NCBI RefSeq assembly: GCF_028389875.1
Contig: NC_084682.1
Location: forward strand, 9,186,001 to 9,250,000
DNA: 64,000 nucleotides
From: Rhea pennata
Taxonomy: Eukaryota; Chordata; Aves; Rheiformes; Rheidae
Direction of reading: 5' to 3'
In this document: positions 34,611 through 48,230 of the stretch, piece by piece
Numbering within the stretch: the first letter of the stretch is position 1
Layout: each line of letters begins with the position of its first letter
Program-made: the position numbers and the translations under genes
Notes under the pieces: model-generated
Seen by the model: only the letters and a program-made list of their open reading frames with translations
The model's database searches: none
Told to the model about the DNA's origin: nothing

Positions 34611-37600
34611 GTAAGGATGTGATTCCACAGGGGCATGAGCTGATCCAGGTGACTACCTGATTTAAAGGGAAAAGATCTAATGGTGCCAGCGTTCAGTAGA
34701 ATGTGAAATTCCCCATCTGTAAGTAGGTTGACCATGAGCATGGATCAAAGCAAGTGTAATGGGGGTGAATAAATGGCCTCTCCCCCAACTAATGCACAAA
34801 ACAGGTTGTGGAGTGGGTGGAAGACAGATGAATCCTCTGGTGTTTACTGCTGATAAAGGGAGATGCTACCTCCTGTTTCACTTGCTCGCGTGTGTGTGGT
34901 TGCTCTAGCAATTAGACCTGTCCGCAAACCATGGGATTGCTAGATGCATAGTCTCCAACCCAAATATGGGCAGAATTAGAACTGACTGTGTGTTGTTGGG
35001 GGTGGGGGGTGAGGAGCTGTTTTGCTCAAATGTTGCACTGTAGCGTCCTTTTGTCCTTTTCGTCCTTTTCATATAACTGCGAGACCTTCCAGGAGGGAAG
35101 GGTGAATATATAGATATTAGCATTTGAAGGGCTAATGATAATCAGGTAAATGGGAACCTCACCCCTGATCACTTTAACCATCTTCCTATAGCCGTTGCTT
35201 CTGGCCTGTGATGCTACGAGAATGAGAACCAGGCACTTAGTGATTTGTCCTGTGCAGATTATCTCAAATTAGTGCATTTGTTTGAACAAAATTATTTGAA
35301 GGACGGGGATATGAATAGTGATGCCTAGACACATGTGCTTTCCTGTCTGTTGGTCTATACCCAGTGTATTGCATTCTGGTAGTCTGTATACCTTATGCAT
35401 ACAATTAACACTGTGCTTCTTTATTGTACGTCAGTAGATCTGGCTTGCTCACTGGCTGCTTCGGCTCAGCCTTCTCTTCTTCCAGGGACTAGCGGTGTGT
35501 GTATTATCTCTTCTACTCTGTAGATTCTTTCCTCAAACAGTATTGTGGAAACTTGATGTTTTAGCTCACTGTCTTGCACGTGTGTGAGTCTTTTTGAGGG
35601 GCCAGGCACCATGTGAGATCATGGGCTGAGCTCCAAATGATTCAGTGTCAGACAGTGTTGTGGAGGGTGGAGCATCACTGATTTTCCTCAGCTGAGAACT
35701 TGGCCCTAGATGTTGAGATAAACATTTAAATGGAGCTCTTCTGTGTCTGAGTAGTTTTAGTATTAGAAAGAGTCACTTAATTTAGCATCTAAATCAAAGC
35801 TATTAAAAGCTTCCTTATCTGTTTGCTTGGAGGGAAGCACAAACTGACAGAAGAAATTTAGGATAGGGTTTATAAGCTTGTTTATTTTGAAATTTTGTCT
35901 TAGTCCCACTGCACTTCCCTATTGTTTTTCCTAACACCTCACTGTGGGTGAACCTGAAGGACTCCAGTAAAGTGACTTTTTAGCTACCTGTTGCAAATCT
36001 CAAGGCACTTCATGCTGGATTTATAGTTGCATATGTGGCATGGAGCTATTTGCAGGTGATTTTTCTTAATCATAAATGGAACTGGGGGAGAAAAAAAAAA
36101 CAGGGCTATCTTCACTTCTGAGGCTTTGCACAGAGGCGTTTTGGCAAACACGGAGCATGTGTTGCGGTATGAAAGAGTTAGTCAACGCTGACCGTCAGCC
36201 CAGTGGTCCCATGCAGGCATTCAGCTGAATGCAGTGCTTGTTTGGAGCTGCTTTGTGCCTTGTTCGGCTACAGCAATCCGTCACTGTGATGGATGGTCAG
36301 CGCAACCAGCCAAGCGCGGGCAAAATCTGCGCCCAAGCTGTCTTTGACCTTTGCCTGAGAAGATTTAAACAAGTTTTATCCCTGAAAAATGGGTGTATGG
36401 AGAAAGGGGAGAAGTCTCAGGATGCTGGGTTGGTACTGTGTGACAGTCTGAACCGAGAAGGTGACGGAGGGAGAAGGTGTCGTGGTAGCCCGGTGTCTGT
36501 AGCTCCCGGAGCACTCGGACTGCCTGTGCTGTTGGCTGTCGGTCCCATGTCATGAGCCACGACGCTGCTCCTCTGCAGATCTGCACAGACAGCGCTCTGC
36601 GCGTCTTGGGGTGGTGCCGACAGCTTTGCACGGCCACCCAGGAATCGCAGAGCTGCCAAAACAAGTCACAGCACAGAAACCCCCCTGCCTGGAAGGTGGG
36701 GACAGAGCCCGACAGGACTGTTTACCGCAGTGTGTGCTCAAGGGACGGCTGTGACGGAGCTTGTAGCATCGTCCCTGGGCCTCGTTCTGCAGTGCGTTGC
36801 TCGCTCTCGCGCCATCCTGCACAACTGCTGTTCTTGTGTGTGTGCATGGCTTGAGTCTTCTCTCCCTCCTGTGGAAGAGACCACAGGAGAAAATATTCTG
36901 TCTTCTATCAGAGTGGTCTCTCCCTACTTCATGATCAAGGGTCCTCATTGCTGAAATCCTAACCACAGCAGACGCTGACATAAACTTTGAGGGTAGCTGT
37001 GGCCAAAGGATCTGGTGGTGGCTAGTCCTGGAAGCTGGATTACATTACCTTTCCTGGAACTGGTCGGGTTTGGGCATGTTAGGAGGGAGGTCTCCCCCAT
37101 CCTCGTTCCACCGTCCTTATCCTCTCGCCTCTTGCATCCTCTCGCCTTTTGGCCCCAAAGTGCATTGCTGATGTTAATTCCTGGCAGCACTGGGTGCTCC
37201 TCTTGCTCAGGAGGAGGCAGCTGTACGCCAGCCTGACAAGCTCTGGTAACGCGTAGTCAGCGTTGAGCATCCTTCCTAGTGTCGCGGCGTCGGGGCCCTT
37301 CTGGGGGCACAGGGCAGACATGGAGATGGTGAAAATGTTTTTTCTGCTTCTGAATATTTAAAGTGACTATGAAAAGAGCTTTTTCTGGTTTTCTTCCCAT
37401 TGTTTTTACCTGTCCAGGAAAACACCCTCCCCTCACCCTCACTATACTGGGTCTCTGCTGGGATGGAAGGATCCTATAGCAAATCCTATATCAAACTTTA
37501 TATCAGGTCTTAAGAAGCTGCTTGAAAGAAGCTGTGTGTGAGGCATCTGAGGAGCCCTGCAGAAAGCATGAGCTCTGCTCTTGGCTGTCTCTGAACATTT

Positions 37601-38480
37601 GCTTGGGGTCTGTGAACTGCTTTCATAAATACAGTGTTCTGTGGGAGTCAGTGAGGAGTTGCCTGACTCCAGGGGGATCTGAGAATACTGGATTTTTCTG
37701 AACTTGTGTGTTGCTTCTCCACGATCTGCCTCTTACCAGAAACATGCCATAAGGGACTCTTTCATTTTGTTAGGCATTTGCTGACCCAGCTGATCCCTGC
37801 AGCTTGGCGGAAGATATCCGGTGTGTTTTGGGGTAGTAAATATAGGGCAGCAACATTGCTCTATTTGAATTTGCTACCTTTGGGGACGGTGGAAATCTCC
37901 AAAACTTGAAATGCAGTTACAAAAAAAAGCCGTGCACCTAATGGAGTGCAGAATTAAAATGCACCAGTGTGCAGTCAGTTGGCTCTTTACGTCTCTTGGT
38001 TTTGGTAGCCAAGGGCCAGCTCAGAAAGACCCCACCTCCAGGTTGTTTCTTCCAGACTGGGCGCTCATTCTCCAGTTGTACCCGAGTATTGTCAGAAAGC
38101 TGTTAGATGCCAATGAATCTTCTAAGCAGTTTCTGACTGGAAACCTTCACTTTTTCTTTCTACTGCCTTCCCATAAACCGATCAGTCATACCTGCAAGAG
38201 TGCAAGTGAGATGTATTTTGTTTCTAGTCTGGAGTACATAAAGATGCTTTGATGTCATCTTTCTCTCTCTCCTTTTTTTATTTTTTTTCCCCAATACTCT
38301 GTTTGTATTCTTTTGTAGAAGGTCAAGCATCTTGCAGTCTCACCTGACTCCTCCTTTCCCAGGGAATGTAGTTGTACCACATGAAACACTTCAATGTCTT
38401 CCTGACAACTCGCATCTTATGTAACAAGAGATGATTGATACAGATTCCAGATGTGTATGTATACAAAATGAGGCCGTCCA

Positions 38481-38498
38481 TGTGTGTGTGTGTGTGTG
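38481..38498. repeat. (TG)9 microsatellite
   Basis: Nine perfect TG units followed immediately by TA and a T-run (38501-38510) in intron 2. Confidence 0.95.
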
Positions 38499-40510
38499 TA
38501 TTTTTTTTTTCTCCCCAATCCACAAGATGATTCTGGGTTTCTATAGGGACCAAATATGATGTAGCACATGTGACATACTGGCTCAGTGTATCTGGTTTGT
38601 TTGCTCTGAGAGCTATTATTCAGAGCTCCAGTTTCTTACCAGCTCAGAGTTGTCCTCTTTGTGAACTTGCTTAGTGTGGAGTGCTGCTGTGTCTGCCACC
38701 TGAGCTGACACTTCCAGAGACTGGTGTGCTGTCAGGGGTCTTTGTGGTGGTATTTTGGACTCTGTGAGTGTTTGCTGGTTGTGTGAGAAACAGAGTAGAG
38801 ATGAAGATTTCAGTGAAAGTCAGTGGGACATGAGCATCTGACTTGTTTTCTCTGAAAACGCCGGCTTCGAGCAGTGTCCACGCTGGCTTCCCCCTCCCGT
38901 TCTCTCCCATAAGGCTGGAACAATGGAAAAAAATAAGTTACGCTTTTTTTTTTTTTAGTGACTTCTTTTTTTCCCCTTGAAATCAGACTAAAAAGCCCCT
39001 TCTGGCTGTCTCAAAGTATTTCCCACAGATGCTCTGGCTTATTTCCCATATTTTAAGTAAAGAAAGTTACTGCTCTCAGTCCTGAGTGCAAGAGAGGTTT
39101 CTGTGCACAAGGTGTGGGTCACTGGTAAAGGGCTCGAGATAATGCTTGGATTTCTTTTAACTTAAAAAGCTCACGTCTCGGTTTCTTTTCCCAACCCCCT
39201 CCTGGAAAAGCCTGCCCTTGCCCGGAGCTGCGTGGTGGAGAGGGAAGAGCAGCCGTGCTGAATGGGGCCACACAGCTCTCCCAGCTGCTGGAACAGGTGA
39301 AAGCCTCTTGGGAGGGAAACGTTTGCGTTTCAGCATGTTTTCATCTGCTCAGGGCAGCGCTGGAGTAACTTGGTTAGAGGAGAAAGTCTTCTCGTTTCAT
39401 GCTGCGGTTTTCTGTCAGTTGGCTGCTGGCTTCACTTCCAAAGCTTTTTATGGTCCCTAAATCTTCCCTTTGATTAAAGAGTTTAGGCAAAAGAAAGAGG
39501 GGGAAAACTAGTATTTGCAGACAGAGCTGCATAATGCTGGTGACTTCAAAGTTGCAAGCAAAGGAGCCCAAAGTTGTCCTGTTTTCTGCAAGCCTTAAAG
39601 AAGTCCAGTCTGAACCATGCCTAGATTTGGAATTTTATAGATGGATCCCATCTTTTTGGATAGGCAGATGCAAATATCTGTGACCTGAATATCGTATTTA
39701 GGCATGTCTACTGGGTGTCAAAACTGATTTTCAGCTGGTGCCCAATGTTATTGCTAAAAAGTGTACTTTGATAGCTAAGGTGCACAGGAGCTTTGCCAGG
39801 AACCTGGGAATGTCTTCTAATGTTCATATAAATGTGTGTACATTTGTTTGTCACTTAATGCACAGGACCATTCATATTTCCTGGCATTGGATTCAACTTT
39901 ATAAATGTTGTTTGCTTTTTTACTAAAAATAAAAGCTAAGCAACTGCAGCACTAGATGCAAGAGCTGTAGATGACTGGCTCACTAGAGTAAGTTGTAATG
40001 AAGATTGTATAACTTTGAGCTGTGCTAGTTATAGGGTGGTTGGTCACAGCTGGCTTCTGGTTCCTAATTGTCTTGGGTTGATTTGTGTAATGGGGACCAG
40101 TTACTGCTGTTTTGTACCTGTTTTATGGTTGGTGTGTGCTGTATTGGGTCTCCTAGATGATTTTTAGTGACAGATATGGCTGACATCCTACTGGGAAGAT
40201 GAGCTTTTCTCTCTTCCAGAAGCAGCTGCGGTGGGTTTGTTGAAGTTGGATACAGTTTGTGTTAGGTGGGAGACGTGACCAGAGCTTTTGGGCTTTCGGA
40301 GCTGTTGCTCCAGCCTCTCTGAGGACCTTGCTGCCAAACACCTCTCATTCCTGAGAATGAAGCGAAAAGGACAGGTTGGACCCCCTGGGTTACATTCTTT
40401 ACAATTAAAAAAGGCTTCCTGTAGAAATTGTATAACATGATCTTTCTTCTGTGATTGAATTGAACTTTGAGCCTTCTGGGAGAAGAGAAACTTTATATAT
40501 GTGTGTGTGT

Positions 40511-40548
40511 AAATTAATATTATATATGTACATATGAAATATTAATTT
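40511..40548. repeat. AT-rich inverted repeat with nested palindrome
   Basis: Arms AAATTAATAT (40511-40520) and ATATTAATTT (40539-40548) are perfect reverse complements. A perfect 12-base palindrome, ATATGTACATAT (40524-40535), sits at exactly the same centre. Only three base positions on each side fail to pair fully. A short GT repeat lies directly upstream. It could extrude as a cruciform; no function is implied. Confidence 0.85.
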
Positions 40549-41929
40549 AATATACATTTTTTTTCTGATTTGTTTTCTGCAAGTGCTGCTAGCTTTGGAG
40601 GATTTGGAGAAACTGGTCTTTGCATAAATTTAGACTATCACCATTAATGAGTTACACTTGCATGAATTTTGCCCAAGGAGTGTAAATCTCATCACCACCT
40701 TAACTTCTCTGTAGGATTACCATCTTGTTCTTACCTTTCTTGGTGTGAAATCTTCATTCCTTTTCGTTTATCTGCAGGAGGATTAGCAGCAAATTACTGG
40801 TAAATTAACTTGGAAATAAGTTGTTTGCCCTCTAAAGATTCTCAGGCTTTTGTTGGAGTAAATTGGACACATAGCAGTAAGAAGTAATTTTTGTTGCATG
40901 TAGGTTTATTTTGCAATCAAATGGATAGAGGGAATGAGTTCTTATAAGGAATTTATGCCTAGGTAATAAGAGACGGCTTGGGTAGGTTATTCTTAGGTAG
41001 TGATACTTAGCACTGTTTTAGAAGTTTTAGTTTGTGTGTATGTGTGTGGTGGGTGGTTTGTTGTTGTTAAGCTGCAAGAGAGAGTGCTGAGGCTGCCTGG
41101 TTTTATATCAATCTATTTATTTGGAAGTGAGAATTAATATGAAAGACACTAAACTACTGTTTTGCCTGAAATAAAAGAAACGGGACTGTAGTGGCCGGAG
41201 CAGCTGATTGACTGGCACGGACATAGGAAGCTAATTCTTGTCTACACAAAGGCTTGTGGCTCTTGATTAATATTAACTTGGGGTGTTGTGCGCTGACAAA
41301 TTGAGAGAAAAGACCCCACACCATGGGGCCAGAGGCTGCTATTATTTCTAGCAAACATTTGTTTTTGCCATTTTGCTTCATGCCTCACGGAGCGATCAGC
41401 ACTGTCGGCTCTCAGATCCGAGTCTTAGCCTCGATTAAATCCGTGCTGCAAGCGTGGATGGATGCTCTTTAAGTTTGAATAGTGTTTGTTGCTGAAAATG
41501 CTTTGTCAGTGTCTGTAAAGTTTGATGAGGGTTTGCTTTATCGTAATGGGTTTGTCGGGCAGCATTCACAGCATCTTTAGCTGCTAGGGAAATTGGGAGG
41601 ACAAGGTACGGAGGAGCATCGTTTAAGATCACGTGCCTGACTGCTCCAGCATCAACAGATTATCTGTCAGTTAGCAGAAACAGCTACAGTGTCCACTTAC
41701 ACCCCGGCATCTGGTCAAGAAGTTACTGAATATCTGAAAGAAAATAAGAGTGCGTTTGCAAGGGCTGCGCAGAGGAAAGACTGCTAATGAGTTGCTGGTT
41801 TGCTAATTTACAACCTGAGAGAGAAATGTTTTGCTACTGAGTGTGTTTAAGACGTCGTTTGGGAATGGATTGCGGCGTGCTTCTACAATACGCTTTAACT
41901 TGGCGTTCAACACCGTAATGCAAGCGCTC

Positions 41930-42250
41930 GTAGGGCAGGAGGAGGCAGATGCCCCGCAGCACGTCGTTCTGCAGCCGGCGCAGCTGTCTTCCGCCTTCCC
42001 CAGCGACGCTTCCTCCTGGGGTTTGTCTGACGCGGTAGGCGCCTCCAGTGCCGGCTGCAGGGGCAGAAGGCAAACGCGCTCTGGCGCGGCGGCGGTGCGG
42101 CCGTCTGACTCTTCGCGTGGGGCTCGCGCGCCCCTTTCGCGAGCCGCCCTGTCTGCCCTCCCGCAACCCCGAACGGTTTGTGCCGCGCCGCTGTGCGCGC
42201 GCGCGGTGCCGGCTGCTCTCTCCCCCCGGGTTCGGTTGCCTCGCTTGAAG
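41930..42250. promoter_or_regulatory. CpG-rich patch in CLIP2 intron 2
   Basis: CG dinucleotides become dense from about 41930 to 42250, including an alternating GCGCGCGCGC stretch near 42195-42206, while flanking DNA is ordinary AT-moderate intron. Undepleted CG in vertebrate DNA usually marks a germline-unmethylated element: a promoter, an enhancer or an orphan CpG island. Open frames of 155-176 codons on both strands are explained by composition. No strong splice donor was seen at either edge (GCG|GTAGGC near 42030 is weak), so direction is unknown. Confidence 0.5.
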
Positions 42251-45200
42251 AGGGAAAGAGTCTTTGGCAGGATTTCTCTTCCGAAGAGAGGTGACCTGCT
42301 GCATTCCAGGCAGTACAAGAGGGTATTGAGCCACTCTTGATCTGATCAGCTTCACAGGTGACATCTAGAGACAACTGGGAGCCTGATTTTAATTGTCTTA
42401 ATCATTGGATGCTCTTAGCAGGATCTGATATTGTTAATCCTTAATATTCAGTGCATTCACTCTAGAATTAGATGCAAGCACGCACTGAAGGCATATGGAG
42501 GTCGGACACCCTCCTGCTCGCGCTCTCTGTAGCTCCTCGCAGAGCAGCAGGGAAAGAAAATCTGCTTCCCACAGATGTTCAGCTTATGGTGGTTTGAATA
42601 TAATGAACCAAATCCTATTCAGCGTGGCTGGTGTAAGTGCAGTAACATCGGTACGCGTACAGCTACGGCCGTGGAAGTAAGGGTGCCGCTCTGGGGCAGG
42701 ATCTGTTCCTGCGTATTCTGCCTCGAACAATTGAACTAATCCTGCAAGAGCAGATTAATCATTAGAAGCCGTAGCCAATATTCATTGGAGTCAAAGGAAA
42801 GACTCCCCTTGGCATAGATGGGTTTTGGGTGAGAATCTGTAGGATTAAAGTGGCATCAGACTGCAGCTACATCGTATCGACTACTGGTCGAGATAACCAC
42901 GGCACACTAAGCGTGCACCTGAACATCCTCCTTGCAAGCAGATAAATGCATGAACTAACCTCCACAAAAACCTTAAAATATTTTGAATGCTTAGATTTTT
43001 ACTGTGTTTATCTTGGATTTATTAGGTTCTGTGCTTGTTTTTGGTAACAATGCTAGAAAATAATATCCCCTCAAAGAGGACTACTTTAAGCAGTAGCGAG
43101 CTCTGTAAGACTAACTCCATGTATCAGAGTGCTCACTATAGAATAACAAGAGCTGTCAGAATTAAGCTGTCCGTGACGACATCCTCGTTGGTTGACTGCA
43201 GCCTTGGCCAAGGGTGTTCACAGGAGAAAAGCATAGAGCTGGTCATCTGGGGAAGTTTTGAAGTTGATTTTGAAGTTTTGGAGTGGATTAAGAGATGTTG
43301 TTGTTTTAAATGTGACCTCCTCAAACCAGCAAGAAGTAAGGGGGGCTGCGAGAACGCTGTGTGCTCGTGGGGGGTCGGGGTGGTCCCTCGGGGGCTGTGT
43401 GCTGGGCGCTCGTACGGGCTCTGCTGTTGAGTCGCAGAGCTCTGTCCATCACCTGGCTGTTGTCCCCTTCTGCCTCGCGCCCCAGCACTTCTGTCCTGGA
43501 AGGATATAACGAATCGTTTCATGTGATCGCCAAGACATTAAAGCTGTTTGGTTTGAGATACCTGCTGGGGGGTTGGATTTTCAGTGGGTGTGTTTTGCCC
43601 GCTTTCCCACCCACCTCCAAGGGATTGCTGCTGCAAATTAATAACTTTTTTCCTGAAAACAGTGCTTGTTCACGTACACTCATTACCTTTTGATTTGGAT
43701 ACGGTGCTGTTTAAGCCAGGTATTTGGAAGAAAGTAGATGATTTGATGTTAATCTACTCTCAAAAATCCTTTTTATTAGATTAGGTGAAACAAAACCAAC
43801 CTAACAAATTCTGCGCTCTGCACAGTGTGGATCTGTGTACAATCGGTCTATTGTGTGACCTTGGAGGGAGATGTATAGTCTGAGCTATCTGTGCATGGAT
43901 GTATGGCTGCCAAAATAAATGGCTGATGAAGTAATGAATCAAAGCTGTGTTTCAGCACAGTGTAGCCATATGATTGTATACAAGTTTGCCTGGCAATTAA
44001 GAGATGGTGGTCTTTGCCTCGCCTGTAATTCCCCCGGGATCCTGGGGATACTGCAGAAGGCCTCTTGAAATGCTCTTCTTCCAGGGAAGTTGGACACTGG
44101 ATTCAAAGGAATGGTATAATTGAGTTGGTGTAATGTTTCTACAGAAAAGAAGAGAGGGAAAAAAAAAAAAGATGAGCAAGACCGACGGCATGGTGCTTGC
44201 CTTTTGTGCTGGTACCATCCCAGTGGTTCAATTAACAGTGGTTTCACTCTCTGCTGTCCTCCAGGATAGCTGGTTGCTCGGAGAACAGGCCTCTCTTAGT
44301 ATGCTAATTGGAGTCTAAGCAAGTGCCTGCCTTTCCTATTACATGTTGATTGTTACATTTTTTTTCCCTGCTTTCCCTCAAGAGGAGCATGAGAAAGTAG
44401 TCTGTAAGGCCACAGACCATGAGTTCTGCAAAGCGAAATCACAGCGAAGAACATGTGTTACTTACTCATCTTCAGCACTAATGAGAGTTGGACCAGACCT
44501 TGCCCTAAGTGGAAGAGCCTGAGTGGAAGCTGAGTTTGGCTCCTCTTGGGGATGAAACTCTACATGCTCTCCAGCAGCTTGCAGAATCGCTCCCTGGATA
44601 CCGAAGGATCGTTGCGCTAGCCCTCCAAGCATAACATCCCAGGGTGGCCTGAAGTGCAATGAGGAGTCTGAGCTTTTGGGTTTTGTCTGAATTCTTGCGT
44701 GATTCATCTGTGGTGGTGGGATGTTTCTGTTCTGCATTCAGGCTGAGAAAGGCCTCACTGTGTCAGACTGGGAGAGCTGTGAGGTTGCAATGGCTCACTG
44801 CAGGAGCAGACATGTAGCTTGAGGACATGGGCTGTAGATGATCACTGAGTGCAAGCATGTGCTCTGTTTGTATATATGAAAGACAGCTTGTCCAGTGGGT
44901 CCCTCCGACTGGAGAATTAGTGATTGCCAGTGGAAGAATGCCTGGCTGCTGGAGTTCGCGTTGTCTTCATTTGGTGTCAAGATATGATGCAGTTCAGAGG
45001 CAGATTTTGCCTCCTGGAGCTATCGCTGCCATCTGCAGCTGCAGGCTCAGGCAGTTAATTCTTCCTATCGTAAGTTAGACGTGCAGTGTTAGGCCACATA
45101 AATAGCATCTTCCCTACTCTCTCCCTTAGTTGCTAGCAACTACTCATTCCTGCCTGCTGAACCTCCAAAACATTTCCTATGAGCAAGTATAAGTTCCTGA

Positions 45201-48020
45201 GCTTCTGATATTACCTTGCTCCACTTTTGTCTGGCAGCAGTGGAATTGGGCAAGATTGGCCAAGTCTCTAAGGCTGTGAGACAATAGATCCCTTGCTATG
45301 AGGTTGGTAAGGGAGTCTTTTGGGGATAAGCTATCTTATTCTTGCTGTTCTTATTTAAATGTGTTTATTATCTGCTTGTAATGTAAGGAGGAAGCAATTT
45401 CTGTGCAAGTGTGATCAAAAACCAATGACAGGGCGAGCAATTTCCTACTATTGAAAACTAAAATGTCAAGGAATGAGTCTAATACTAGAAAAGGAGCTTG
45501 TTAGAGCTTGGAGAGCTTGCTGTTCAGCATCTTTAGTTGGGCCAGGACAGTTTGGGGAGATTAAATTTCTGGTCCTAGGAACTGGCCAATACCTTCAATT
45601 TTCCAGCCCTTTTGAATTTGGAAGTTGCATGCACAAAATCAGTGTCTTTAATTTCTTTAAATTTGCTTTTGATTTTAGAGCATCTGGATCATGTTCTTGA
45701 GCTCTTCATGCAAGAGGCCTAGAATTCTGTTGGGCTTTCAGTGAAAAACAGTAGCTTCATGTCACTGCATGATACTGCACTAGCAATGTTTTTGGACAGA
45801 AAAGGATTTGCTTAGTCCTTAGCCTCTGCATAGATGTGGTACAGCTGTGCAGGGTTTGTGGCTAGTCATGAAAGCTTGTTCTAGGATTTGACTTGGACTG
45901 GTTGTTTCATATAGAAAGATGAACAAGCAGAAGCTTGTGTGGAGAGGAGGCCTGGGCAGCAGTCCCCACGTGCGTTCAAGCCGCACTCGCTGGGCAGTGT
46001 GCAGCTCGACCGTCTTGCACACAAGAGAACACAGCCGAGTTTCCTTCCTTTCCTTTCTGTTGCAGCAGAGGCTGGTTTGTCCTGTTGAAATAGTTTAGTT
46101 TTGGGGGTTTAGTTTTGTTTATGGTGATCTATGACTAGAGAAGTGCCGCAGGACAGAGTCTGGACTGGCAAGGCTGATAACAAGTATCTTCAGCTGTAGT
46201 TAGCAGTTCAGTTTTTATCTAATAGGTTTCGATGGCTCCTAGGTGCTGGTAAGGGTTAGGGTGATCATGCTGGCCAAAACAGCATTTTGTGCATTTCAGA
46301 GGATCGAGCTGCTTCCCAGCAATAGTAAATATTAAACCCTGGAACTTAAATGCCTGTTGATATGCACATGAGTTTCAAGCTATAGATGAAAAACAGAACT
46401 CCTGTGACTAGATAGCAGCCCTGTGGAAGAGGAAACAGGGTTGATTATAAGGCAGTCTGAGTGACACGGCCCTGTGCACAGCAGGACCTGCAGGTGTAAT
46501 GGATTTCTGGATGCCCGCTCTTCACAGCGCCTGCTCCAGCTGCTGCCCCCTGCCACGTTCAATGCCATGATCTGGATTCCTAGAAGCACAGTTGGCTAAT
46601 GGGTACTGAAGTGCTCCTCAGGCTGGGAGAGGCATGTAAAGGCATTGTGGTGTTTCTGACTTAACTTCCAGCTACTCAATGCACCTCTGACTTGAATTAA
46701 ATGGTGCTTTGAGGTTGAGCCACGGACACGTGGATCTCCAAAGTGCTGTTGGTCCTGAGCTGGTCATGCGGTAGGAGTGCAGGTATGAGCCATACAGCTC
46801 AGTGGTTGTCCTGCCAGGCAAAATGAGGCGCTACGGTATAGCTAATCTGATTTGAATGGGGTAGCCTGGGCCTACTCTTGCTGTGAATACAAGTCCCAAA
46901 CTTCTTAGCAGGGCACACCTACTAGAGATAGCCAAAATGGGGCATGTGGGAGAGGAAGGAGCTGCTTTACTTGTCAAGGTAAATGTCTCCAGCTGTATGG
47001 AAAAGAAGGTGATGGGAAGACCTGACAAGACAGTCTGAGCACTGCTGTGATATAAAATGGTTGAAACCCATATTATATAGCTGGAGTAAGTATGATGCCT
47101 GGACGTAGTTCATGCCTATGTCGAAAACTGAACTAAGCTCTCTTGCTTCAAGTGATTTAACCTCCCTTTCCCCAGATCGCTAAGAGCTGTGGCCCTTCTG
47201 CTGCGTGTGGCTGTTCAGGTAATGTCCAGGTAGTAGATATCCCAAGTTAGGCACATACAGCAGCAGCTCCTTCGTCGTGTTCCTTGTGTAGACTTTGGGC
47301 CTTGAAGCTGGTGATGCTCTGATCCAGTTCCAGTGCAATCATAACCTAATAATTACTCTCCTAGGGGACCACGCCAGGCTATTTTCTGGTACCTTTACTT
47401 CTGAATTTCAGTGCTAGGGAGCTAATTCCATCATTTCTGTGTGAATAAGTCAGTGGCCTTTCTGTGCACACCTGCTTGAGCAATGTGCTGCTTGGCTGGC
47501 TGCTCACTTCTGCAGCCGATGTTGTAGCTGGGTAGGAATGGCGGCAGGGTCCCTCTGAGCGGGTTTTGTGTGAGCACGACGTCTGGGCAAAAATCCTACG
47601 CTGAAGGCTGTGAAATTTCAAACTGAGTTCAAAGCCTTACTGCTTAATCCTTTTTCTGGTCAAGGGAAAGTACTGTGCTTTCCTTGGCTGCTTTCTGCTG
47701 TGTTTGGTGCTCGAGATAAATTTGTCCAGTTCAGAAGGTGTCCCGAGACCGCTCCTCTCTGCGCTAGCACCAGCGCTCCGTCTGGGAAATCATTTATAAA
47801 TGTCTCATTAAAGACTTGAGTCTGCCCCTTTTCTTTCTTTTTGTCGTCGGATCAGCTTACTGAGAGCAGCTGTCCTCGCTTCCGTGCTAGCAGCCCCCCT
47901 AAACCATGCTTGAGACTTACCAAATTCCCACAGCCTGCGAAATCGCGGACAACTGCGCACGGGTGTAGGAGCCGGGTTCGCAGCCACGGCGGGTTTAGAC
48001 TGAGCTCATTCCAAAGCTGC

Positions 48021-48040
48021 TTTTTTTTTTTTTTTTTTTT
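48021..48040. repeat. poly(T)20 tract
   Basis: Twenty T bases, about 95 bases upstream of the CpG-rich patch at 48.11 kb. Long dA:dT tracts resist nucleosome formation, which may matter if that patch is a promoter. Confidence 0.9.
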
Positions 48041-48109
48041 GTACTTGTTTCAAAAGAGAAGACTTTGGGCTAGATTAAAAAGAAGTGGAACATATGGTGT
48101 GATGAGAGC

Positions 48110-48230
48110 GACGTAGCCGGAGAGAGGGAGGTGGTGCGCGTGCGCGCCGCTGACTCGCGAGCAAGTTTCTCGGTGTCCTGCGGTTCGTCGTTTGGGCTCT
48201 TTGACGGAAGTTCCCCGCGAGCGTATCCCT
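48110..48230 (+). promoter_or_regulatory. candidate alternative promoter and first exon in intron 2
   Basis: This compact CG-rich patch contains an NRF1 consensus (48135-48146), an ETS-type core ACGGAAGTT (48204-48212) and, at its right edge, TATCCCT|GTAAGT, an excellent splice donor for the + strand (GT at 48231-48232). NRF1 and ETS sites are typical of TATA-less CpG promoters. A transcript starting here could splice to exon 3 at 56075, skipping exon 2 and its ATG. The next in-frame ATG would be codon 187, after the first CAP-Gly domain. A noncoding RNA start is an equally good reading. Confidence 0.4.
48135..48146 (-). promoter_or_regulatory. NRF1 binding-site consensus
   Basis: The minus strand reads CGCGCACGCGCA, a full match to the NRF1 consensus YGCGCANGCGCR. 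NRF1 sites cluster within promoters close to transcription starts. This match is inside the intronic CpG-rich patch. Confidence 0.5.

Noticed and set aside
41803..42374. Open frames of 155-176 codons on both strands over the 42-kb CpG patch
   Set aside because: As for the promoter island, simultaneous openness on both strands follows from base composition. No splice signals or homology support coding.
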